Shown here one piece after another: positions 9,071-16,102 of a stretch of 50,232 nucleotides of DNA. Each line of letters opens with the position of its first letter. Positions within the stretch are counted from its first letter, which is position 1. Below the pieces are notes generated by a model, which did not search any database, was not told the origin of the DNA, and worked only from the letters and a program-made list of their open reading frames with translations. The DNA is from Bacteroidota bacterium (GTDB lineage Bacteria; Bacteroidota; Bacteroidia; CAILMK01; JACPUW01), in assembly GCA_016192035.1 (NCBI GenBank), contig JACPUW010000025.1, positions 1-50,232 on the forward strand, given 5' to 3'. A program made the position numbers and the translations under genes.

Positions 9071-10113
9071 TGGCGCGCAAGGAAATAAACATCTTTAGCG
9101 CATCTTTCCTCGACCTTCTTTCAGGTGCGCTGGGTGCCGTGATCATTCTCTACATCCTGGTGCCCAAGCTCACCATACCCATCACAGCGTTTGAAGAACA
9201 GAAGAAACTGAGCGAAGAAGTGGGCAAATTGGGGGTGGCAATTGATGACATAGCCAACCTCATACCGAAAGAACAACTGGACGCCATAAAGTCTCAGATG
9301 CAGGAGGTTATATCGGCCAAAGTAGCCTTAGAATCCAAGATTGCCAGCCTAGAGCAAGCCTTGGAAGAGTGCAGGAAAAGCAATGAGGAAAACCTTAAAA
9401 AGATTGTAGAACTGCAGGAAGAACTCAAGGAAACTAAAGATGCCCTGGCAGCAGCCATGGCCCAAATAGAAGATCTCACCCCGTATAAGGTATGGATGGA
9501 CAAGTGCGGGTTCAAACCCACCGATCCTTGCCCAGAAGTGGCCGCCCTCAATGTGGATGTAGGTTTTAAATTCAAAGGACGCAATTTGCTCTTTATCATA
9601 GATATATCTGGAAGCATGGACCTTGACGGACGCATGGGGCAAGTACAGGCCGGGCTCAAGATGCTCATCACCACCATGGGGCCTGACTTTAACTGCGATG
9701 TGATGTGGTTTGGTGAACCCGAAACCGGCAAGTATCTCGATTCCAAGTTTGGCCGCCTCATGGCCATGGACGACCGTAACAAATCACAAATCATTGAATA
9801 CGTAAATGATTTGGTCACCGGCGGGGGCACTCCTACCGGTGTGGCCCTCGAGCATGCACTGCAACATGGCGGGTACAGTGGCCTTACCGATATCATCCTC
9901 CTTTCCGATGGCATACCCAGTATTCCCGAGGGGGTTACCACCGCTTCCATTTTGAGTATGGTGCAATCGCTCAACAGCGGAATTGCTATTAGCGCCATAG
10001 GTGTGGGCAAGCCCATGACCAAACCCGACCCAAGCGTGCCCGAAGAGGTGGGCGCGCGCAAGTTTATGGAAGACCTGGCCAAGCAAAACAATGGATTTTT
10101 CTACGGATTCTAA
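9070..10113 (+). CDS. MotB/ExbD-like membrane-anchored VWA domain protein
   Basis: A 347-residue protein with one N-terminal membrane helix, a long coiled coil and a C-terminal von Willebrand A domain. The helix region ASFLDLLSGALGAVIILYIL (about residues 11-30) starts with Asp15, the position of the ion-binding Asp in MotB and ExbD. Residues 41-137 are heptad-rich and charged. The VWA domain (about 168-347) has a complete MIDAS: DISGS (Asp178, Ser180, Ser182), Thr254 in GGGTPTG and Asp280 in SDG. I infer a stator-like partner of the channel protein in which a metal-dependent ligand-binding VWA domain replaces the usual peptidoglycan-binding domain. With the short N-terminus inside, the coiled coil and VWA should be periplasmic. 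Two cysteines (about 146 and 154) precede the VWA. Confidence 0.85.
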   Translation: MARKEINIFSASFLDLLSGALGAVIILYILVPKLTIPITAFEEQKKLSEEVGKLGVAIDDIANLIPKEQLDAIKSQMQEVISAKVALESKIASLEQALEECRKSNEENLKKIVELQEELKETKDALAAAMAQIEDLTPYKVWMDKCGFKPTDPCPEVAALNVDVGFKFKGRNLLFIIDISGSMDLDGRMGQVQAGLKMLITTMGPDFNCDVMWFGEPETGKYLDSKFGRLMAMDDRNKSQIIEYVNDLVTGGGTPTGVALEHALQHGGYSGLTDIILLSDGIPSIPEGVTTASILSMVQSLNSGIAISAIGVGKPMTKPDPSVPEEVGARKFMEDLAKQNNGFFYGF

Positions 10114-10128
10114 CTAAATATCAAATAC

Positions 10129-11670
10129 ATGGCAAACAGAGCGACACAATCACTCACGGCAGGGATGAAAATTTTAGGGGGCGCCAACATCCCTACATAT
10201 ACCCTAGAATACCTCACCCCCACGGCCAAACACCGACAAGGCAGCTATGAAACCATAGTGGTGCCCTATGTGGAACTAGGAAGGGACAAACGCTGTGGCG
10301 TAGAGTTTGGCGACGACACCCCCACCGTGAGCCGAAGACACTGCGCCATAGAGCGAAAAGGAAATGAAACATCCATCATAAACCTTTCATCGTCCAACCC
10401 CACCCTAGTAAATGGCCGCCCAGTACAAGAGCGCTATTTCCTAAACAATGGCGACGAAATACAGCTTTCGGTGGAAGGGCCCAGGCTTAGGTTTAACACC
10501 ACCAAGACAGGAACGGCCAAAATGGGCTTTACCAATAAGATGAACCTGGTGATGATGCAGGCTATAAAGCCGTATAAAACAGCGGCCATTGCAGCTTTGG
10601 CAGTCATTATCTTACTGGCCGGCGGGGGTGCCTTTGCCATAGTCAAGCTCAACGAAGAAACCGTGCACCTGGCAAGCGATCTGGAAGGCCAAAAAGAACT
10701 TACCAAGGCACAAGCCGACTCGCTGGCCGCCGTGAAAAAACAAAACGAAGCCCTGGCCGCCGAACTGGTGAAGAACAAGGCCGACCTAGAGCGCACCCTG
10801 GCTTCTGAAAGGGCACGCATCATCAAGGAAAACGAAAAACTAACACGCTCACTATCTGAACTAAAGGCCAAAAATGACAGCTTGCTCAGCAGCAACAAAT
10901 CCTATGTGGAACTCATTGAACCGCTTAAGAAATATACCCTAGCCATATTCTATAACAAGATAGTGGTGGAGTATGGCGGCAGCATTATAGCTGAAGAGAC
11001 CTACGAGCCCGACTGTATGTGTACCGGTTTCTTGCTTGAAGACGGCACTTTTGTCACCGCCAGGCACTGCATTGATGCCATTCTCACCGACATAGACGCC
11101 GCCAATTTTTACGATGCCAGTGGTGGTTCTTCTACCTTGTACTATACCGCCCAGTCATATGATGGCAGCGTGAAGATTGATTTCACCAACAAGCAAATGA
11201 AAGCCGACTACTCACAGGACACCTACACCGACGTGACCTTCCAGGGCATGTCGGGCAAACTGAGGAGCCCCAATTACTTTGAGGGTGCCGACTGGGCTTA
11301 CCTAAAGACCAGCTATACCGAGGGGGTACCTTTTGACAAAGACCTGAGCCGAAACGTAAAGTCAGGAACGGAGCTCTTGGTGCTGGGCTATTCATATGGC
11401 ATGCAATACCGCGCATCAGGCACCCTGGAGCCCTACTTCTCCACCGCCAAAGTAACACTTACCGGCCTGCAAAACAACACCATAAACGTTACCGAGGCTG
11501 GCTGGGACGGTGGCAACTCCGGCGGGCCCATTTTCACTGAGGTTAATGGTAAGGCCGTATGCGTAGGTTTGGTTACCGGTACCTTTAGGAAGAGTGAATA
11601 CAGCTCTAGCGGCGAAGCGGTGGGGGTAAACGCCAGCATAAAGATTGTGACCCCTCTATGCAATTTCTAG
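10129..11670 (+). CDS. FHA - transmembrane - coiled coil - trypsin-like serine protease fusion
   Basis: A 513-residue signalling protease. The N-terminal FHA domain (about residues 40-125) keeps VELGRDKRCG, VSRRHCAIE and the NG of LVNGRPV, the phosphothreonine-binding set. A membrane helix at about 151-173 follows, then a heptad-rich coiled coil (about 175-262). The C-terminal chymotrypsin-fold domain (about 265-513) has a full triad: His313 in FVTARHCID, a good Asp candidate at 388 in GADWAYLK, and Ser464 in GGNSGGPIF. Placing FHA in the cytoplasm puts the protease in the periplasm, so phosphorylation inside could control proteolysis outside. That is inference. The gene starts 15 nt after the VWA gene and its 3' end overlaps the next gene by 13 nt. 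Confidence 0.9.
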   Translation: MANRATQSLTAGMKILGGANIPTYTLEYLTPTAKHRQGSYETIVVPYVELGRDKRCGVEFGDDTPTVSRRHCAIERKGNETSIINLSSSNPTLVNGRPVQERYFLNNGDEIQLSVEGPRLRFNTTKTGTAKMGFTNKMNLVMMQAIKPYKTAAIAALAVIILLAGGGAFAIVKLNEETVHLASDLEGQKELTKAQADSLAAVKKQNEALAAELVKNKADLERTLASERARIIKENEKLTRSLSELKAKNDSLLSSNKSYVELIEPLKKYTLAIFYNKIVVEYGGSIIAEETYEPDCMCTGFLLEDGTFVTARHCIDAILTDIDAANFYDASGGSSTLYYTAQSYDGSVKIDFTNKQMKADYSQDTYTDVTFQGMSGKLRSPNYFEGADWAYLKTSYTEGVPFDKDLSRNVKSGTELLVLGYSYGMQYRASGTLEPYFSTAKVTLTGLQNNTINVTEAGWDGGNSGGPIFTEVNGKAVCVGLVTGTFRKSEYSSSGEAVGVNASIKIVTPLCNF

Positions 11671-12437
11671 CCCAAATAGTTTCATTTTTCCTTGTGCTGG
11701 GCAGCCTTTGCCTGCCACTTTTGGGCAGTGCACAACTTCTTGGTGCAGGCGACAACTGCAACCCCCTGGTGCAATCGGTAGCCGATGTGGTGATGGTGCT
11801 GCGCCAGGAATTTGTGCTCACCGATAAGGATGACAATGAGTTTGGTAAGGATGGGGAGGCATATTTTGGTGCTGGATACGCCCCGGGCATAGTGGTGAAT
11901 GGTCAACTTTACCTAAGCAAATTGGCACGGAAACCATTCCTACATGATTCCAGCTACTTGAGCTACGGCCCTGGATATACCCCAAATCCTTCCAATCTTT
12001 ACTACAAAGGAATTAAAGAAAAGGCGTTCAACCAATTGACATCTGAATTGGCAGAAAACAAGACCTACTGTGAAGCCAGTGTGGCACCCATGGTAGGCAT
12101 TCCCAGCGCCAACAATACCCTGGCCGATACCATGGATTGCCTGGTAATCACCTACATGCCTGATTCCGACCCGGTTTCTGATGCTACCACCTATTCCCTT
12201 AGTTATGTCTATAACAAAGTGGTTTGGAAGGCCGATAAAGGCCAGTTAACCAATGAAAAACTAGGGTCGCGCACCACTTTCGGCCTCCTTTTCTACCAAT
12301 CGGTAGGGCTTGGCGAGGCCCATTTGGAGTTTGGCGGATTCGTGGAAAAGCTGGGCAGCCGCTGGGTCTGCACTCCTATAACTAAACTCTCGGCCATAAC
12401 ACCGGTAGATAAGCCCAAAAACAAAAAGAAACCCTAA
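11658..12437 (+). CDS. Exported protein of unknown function in the motor/kinase operon
   Basis: A 259-residue protein with a clear signal peptide (hydrophobic stretch through residue ~24, then AQLLGAG). The mature part has five cysteines, including NCNPL, TYCEA, MDCLV and WVCTP, which suggests disulfides and a periplasmic location, and it ends in a lysine-rich tail. I recognise no domain. It overlaps the protease gene by 13 nt, so it is translationally coupled to it. A substrate, inhibitor or ligand of the protease or VWA protein is a reasonable guess, but nothing in the sequence proves it. Confidence 0.8.
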   Translation: MQFLAQIVSFFLVLGSLCLPLLGSAQLLGAGDNCNPLVQSVADVVMVLRQEFVLTDKDDNEFGKDGEAYFGAGYAPGIVVNGQLYLSKLARKPFLHDSSYLSYGPGYTPNPSNLYYKGIKEKAFNQLTSELAENKTYCEASVAPMVGIPSANNTLADTMDCLVITYMPDSDPVSDATTYSLSYVYNKVVWKADKGQLTNEKLGSRTTFGLLFYQSVGLGEAHLEFGGFVEKLGSRWVCTPITKLSAITPVDKPKNKKKP

Positions 12438-12449
12438 AAACCATAGCCC

Positions 12450-14054
12450 ATGATACAGAAAATAGAATTGTTTGGCAGCACCGACGTGGGCATGGTGCGC
12501 GACCACAACGAAGACAACTTTGTGATATGCAAAGACCTGAAAACCAAAGAATGGTCTTTTAAGCGGGATGAAATCCTGCCCTTGTCGGCACACGGGGCCC
12601 TGCTGGTGGTGGCCGATGGCATGGGCGGCACCAATGCCGGGGAGGTAGCATCTCACCTGGCCCAGGAATCCATCAAGTCCCAGTTTTCTGATCTGTCCTC
12701 TGTTCCCCCTGAGGCCGCCGAGCGCGAAAAACTGCTCAAGGGATTTATTGTTAAGGCACATGAAGCCATAGTGGCACACCAACACAAAAACCTGGATACC
12801 GCCGGCATGGGTACCACCCTGGTATTGGCTTGGGTCATTGACCAAGAAGTGCATGTGGCTTGGTCAGGTGATAGCCGCACCTATATCTATCAGGGGCAGG
12901 AAAACTTAGTCCCCTTTACCGACGACCACTCCCTGGTGTGGCAACTCGTCCAGGCCGGGCAAATGACCGCCGAAGAAGCCCGGAACCATCCAGAAAGCAA
13001 CATCATAACCCAAAGCTTGGGCGATGAGCGCTCCACACCAAAACCATCGTCAAAAAGCCAAAAACTCTATGAGGGCGACCGCGTACTGGTGTGCTCCGAT
13101 GGCCTGAGCGGCATGATGAGCGATGCACACATGATGCAGATACTTAAGGCGGAAGGTAGCCTTGCCGACCTCTGCCGCGACCTAATAGCCGCAGCCAACC
13201 AAGGCGGTGGTACCGACAATATAACCGCACTGCTCCTAGAGGTGAAGGAAGGCGACAAACGCCCTGCACATATAAGCCAACCAAGTAACCCTGGTGCGGG
13301 CACCGGCCCATCCAAGCCTACCGCCACACAGGTCTTGCGAAAGAAAAACTCGTCTAAAAATGTGGTCATTGCCTTGCTCTTGTTGATAATGGCAGGATTG
13401 ACCGGGTACTTTTTATTGCTGAAACCCAAAGCACCTACCATAGAGCGCATTACTGGCAAAACCATTGATTTCAAGCCAGGCAAAGACAAAAGCATCAATG
13501 TTTTGGAGCTATTGTTTGGCAATTTGGACCACACGGTCGAAAATGCCACGGTCACCTATCAGGGCAAGGAAATCCACAATGGCAAATCGCCCAGTTTCAC
13601 TTTTACGCCTGATACACCCGGGAATACCACCCTGCACATAACCCTGCGACTAGCCAATAGCGACACCTACTACGAAGCTGAGGTAAAGGTGGCCCCCAAA
13701 GAAAAACAGGCTCCACTTGATGGCAATATTCCTGGCGGGGCACTACAGGAAGGCGGGCCAAACCCAGGGGAAACCCCGGCATCAGGCCCTGAAACACCTA
13801 CCACCGGGGGCAATGACCCAAGCGGCACAGCCACCCCACCTGCCAACGGCGCCACCGAACCGCTCATAGAAGAGCCCCTGCCACCGCCCACCGATACCAA
13901 AAAAGAAGGCGAAGGCGAGGATGAAAAAGGTACAACGCCTGGGGTACTAACCCCCCTGCCCAAGGAGAAGGCCACCCCTAAAGAAGAGGAGAAAAAAGAG
14001 GAGGAAGTAAAAGAAGGTGAAGAAGGAGGCGGACTTATATTGTACAACCATTAA
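12450..14054 (+). CDS. PP2C-family protein phosphatase with membrane anchor and Pro-rich tail
   Basis: A 534-residue protein. Residues 1-265 are a PP2C (PPM) Ser/Thr phosphatase with the canonical motifs: VRDHNEDNF, VVADGMGG (metal ligand Asp56), GMGTTL, WSGDSRTY, VLVCSDGLSGMM (Asp217) and GGTDNITALLL (Asp256). All metal ligands are present, so it should be active. A linker with SKPTATQVLRKK leads to a membrane helix at about 304-324. The exported part starts with an Ig-like beta domain (about 330-430) and ends in a long Pro/Glu/Lys-rich low-complexity tail. It presumably reverses phosphorylation by the two kinases encoded downstream. It starts 12 nt after the previous gene. Confidence 0.93.
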   Translation: MIQKIELFGSTDVGMVRDHNEDNFVICKDLKTKEWSFKRDEILPLSAHGALLVVADGMGGTNAGEVASHLAQESIKSQFSDLSSVPPEAAEREKLLKGFIVKAHEAIVAHQHKNLDTAGMGTTLVLAWVIDQEVHVAWSGDSRTYIYQGQENLVPFTDDHSLVWQLVQAGQMTAEEARNHPESNIITQSLGDERSTPKPSSKSQKLYEGDRVLVCSDGLSGMMSDAHMMQILKAEGSLADLCRDLIAAANQGGGTDNITALLLEVKEGDKRPAHISQPSNPGAGTGPSKPTATQVLRKKNSSKNVVIALLLLIMAGLTGYFLLLKPKAPTIERITGKTIDFKPGKDKSINVLELLFGNLDHTVENATVTYQGKEIHNGKSPSFTFTPDTPGNTTLHITLRLANSDTYYEAEVKVAPKEKQAPLDGNIPGGALQEGGPNPGETPASGPETPTTGGNDPSGTATPPANGATEPLIEEPLPPPTDTKKEGEGEDEKGTTPGVLTPLPKEKATPKEEEKKEEEVKEGEEGGGLILYNH

Positions 14055-14069
14055 TAAAAGAGCAGCCAA

Positions 14070-14765
14070 ATGAGATGTTATGAATGCGGTTATCAAAACG
14101 ATGAAACACAGAAGATTTGCGTAAAATGCGGGACCAAGCTAGAGGCCGGTACCAGCCCTACGCCGCCGCCACCGGCAGCCAAGCCGGCAGCTACCGACCC
14201 CACTCCTGCCCACGGTGGGGCCAAAACCATGCGCGGACAAGCAGCACAAATGCCATCTTGGGATGCGCCCAGCCACAACCCGCCTGCCACTCCGCAGCCG
14301 CCCAAACCCGCGCATGCCACCACCTCCATCAAATGCCCCAATTGTCAGTTCTATCCATTGCAGGCCATGCCCAGCACGGGTTCACCCTGCCCCAATTGCG
14401 GCTTTTCAGGCGCACAGGGACAGCCACAAGGGGGGGCTTCAAAAACCATGAAAGTAGGTGAGATTCAATTAGACCCAAGTACTTCCGATGGGCCATCATT
14501 TGCGCTGGTTGATGAGTCAACAGGAAGGGAAATGATTTTTTCTGGGCTTCAGGTATCGCTCAACCGTGAAAACCTTGACCCCGGCAACAACTCCATCTCA
14601 TCGGGCACTCATGCCCTTTTTAGTTTTGACCGAGGCCAGCTTATGGTAGAGGACAAAAGCAGCAACGGGGCCACCTTTGTGCGCGCCAATGGGCAAATGC
14701 CCGTAGCCAACGGCAATAAGGTTGTGCTGGGAAACAAGGTCTTCACCGTGAAAATCAAGTCGTAA
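14070..14765 (+). CDS. Zinc-ribbon and FHA domain adaptor protein
   Basis: A 231-residue soluble protein. Residues 1-22 form a zinc ribbon (Cys3, Cys6, Cys17, Cys20), followed by a Pro/Ala-rich linker and a second CPNC...CPNC ribbon (about 89-110). The C-terminal FHA domain (about 143-230) has the shortened set SLNRENL, ISSGTH and SSNGATFV. Two T-M motifs in the linkers, AKTMRG and SKTMKVG, look like phosphothreonine sites that an FHA domain could bind. With no membrane segment it is probably the cytoplasmic adaptor of the kinase-phosphatase set, similar in idea to GarA or T6SS Fha proteins. The gaps to its neighbours are 15 and 13 nt. Confidence 0.88.
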   Translation: MRCYECGYQNDETQKICVKCGTKLEAGTSPTPPPPAAKPAATDPTPAHGGAKTMRGQAAQMPSWDAPSHNPPATPQPPKPAHATTSIKCPNCQFYPLQAMPSTGSPCPNCGFSGAQGQPQGGASKTMKVGEIQLDPSTSDGPSFALVDESTGREMIFSGLQVSLNRENLDPGNNSISSGTHALFSFDRGQLMVEDKSSNGATFVRANGQMPVANGNKVVLGNKVFTVKIKS

Positions 14766-14778
14766 TTACCCAAGATAC

Positions 14779-16080
14779 ATGTCTTCCCCCACGGTAGTCA
14801 ACATACATTCCGGAAGCCACATCACCTCAAAGAACACCACCTACCAAGTGGAAAAGGAATTGGGTGAAGGCGGTTTTGGCAATGTGTATTTGGTGAACAC
14901 ACAGGGCACTAAGTACGCCCTGAAACTCACCAAAATGTGGACTTTCATGCCCAATGAACGCCTAGAGTACGCAAAGCGGTTCAAACAGGAATATGAGTAT
15001 GGCTCCAAACTCAATAGCCCCTTTTTGGTGCGCAGCTATGACTATGACCTACTGGATGGCAACCCATACATAGTCATGGACTTGTGTAGCGGAGGAAGCC
15101 TTAGGGACTGGGTGGGGGAACAAAAACCCTATGAAGAGCTCATGAGGGTAGCCCACGGGGTAGTTACCGGATTGGCACACCTGCACACCGAAGGCATAGT
15201 GCACCGCGACATAAAACCTGAAAACGTGCTGTTTGACAGCGCCACAACCCCCAAGTTGGCCGATTTCGGCATATCTGCATCCATACGCAAGCGGCACACC
15301 ATGGCCAATTTTATGGGCCATGCCAAGGAAGTCTTTGCCACCGGCACCTACTCCCCACCTGAGCAAATAGACCCCAAAAAAGCCATGAAGGTGATGGGGC
15401 CCACCAATGACGTGTATGCCTTTGGTGCCATGATGTATGAAATCTTGACCTTGGGCGAACTGCCTTTTGGCTCGTTTGAAGATTTCATGAACGACATGGC
15501 AGCCTATGAAAAGAAAAAGAAGGAGGAAAACTGGGACAGGGCCACCCTGCGCAAACATGCCAACGCGCAATGGGAGAAGGTGATAGAAAAGTGTATCAGG
15601 GCAGAACCCGAAGACCGGTACCAGAGCATGGACGACATACTGACCGACCTGGGATATACCCCCCAGCGGGCGGGCCAGTTTCAGGTTACCGCCCAGTCCA
15701 AGTGGAGCCTAAGGGTGCAAAACGGTGAAGAAATTGGCCGCACCTATTTCCTCACCAACCTGGCAAGGTTTAAAAACAAAAAACACCTTACCATAGGCTG
15801 GTTTAATGAAGATGACCCTTTTACAAACGACGTGGGGATAACAGAAGAATTTACCCAATATATATCCAACTATCACGCCACCCTAAGCTTTGATGAACAG
15901 AGCTTTAGATGGATGATACGCGATGGGCAGCAGCGCGAAAAAGACGGCGTGTATGGCTGGTATCCATCCACCAACGGGGTATTGGTGAATGGCAAAAAAG
16001 TAAGCCCACAGGGCATGCCGCTCGATGCAAATGACATAGTCTCCATAGGTGACACTACCCTTAAAGTAATTATAGAATAA
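14779..16080 (+). CDS. Serine/threonine protein kinase with C-terminal FHA domain
   Basis: A 433-residue soluble Hanks-type kinase. The kinase domain (about residues 22-292) has the glycine loop LGEGGFGNVYLV, the lysine of YALKL (Lys49), catalytic HRDIKPEN (Asp144) and DFG (Asp162), followed by ATGTYSPPEQ in place of the usual GT-x-x-Y-x-x-PE. All key residues are intact, so it should be active. The FHA domain (about 310-432) carries HLTIGW, the S-x-x-H motif ISNYHATLS and the NG motifs in STNGVLVNG, with an insert between them. The order kinase then FHA suggests self-recruitment to its own phosphorylated partners. It is followed after 22 nt by a second kinase gene. Confidence 0.93.
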   Translation: MSSPTVVNIHSGSHITSKNTTYQVEKELGEGGFGNVYLVNTQGTKYALKLTKMWTFMPNERLEYAKRFKQEYEYGSKLNSPFLVRSYDYDLLDGNPYIVMDLCSGGSLRDWVGEQKPYEELMRVAHGVVTGLAHLHTEGIVHRDIKPENVLFDSATTPKLADFGISASIRKRHTMANFMGHAKEVFATGTYSPPEQIDPKKAMKVMGPTNDVYAFGAMMYEILTLGELPFGSFEDFMNDMAAYEKKKKEENWDRATLRKHANAQWEKVIEKCIRAEPEDRYQSMDDILTDLGYTPQRAGQFQVTAQSKWSLRVQNGEEIGRTYFLTNLARFKNKKHLTIGWFNEDDPFTNDVGITEEFTQYISNYHATLSFDEQSFRWMIRDGQQREKDGVYGWYPSTNGVLVNGKKVSPQGMPLDANDIVSIGDTTLKVIIE

Positions 16081-16102
16081 CCAAACAAATACCACATATA
16101 AC

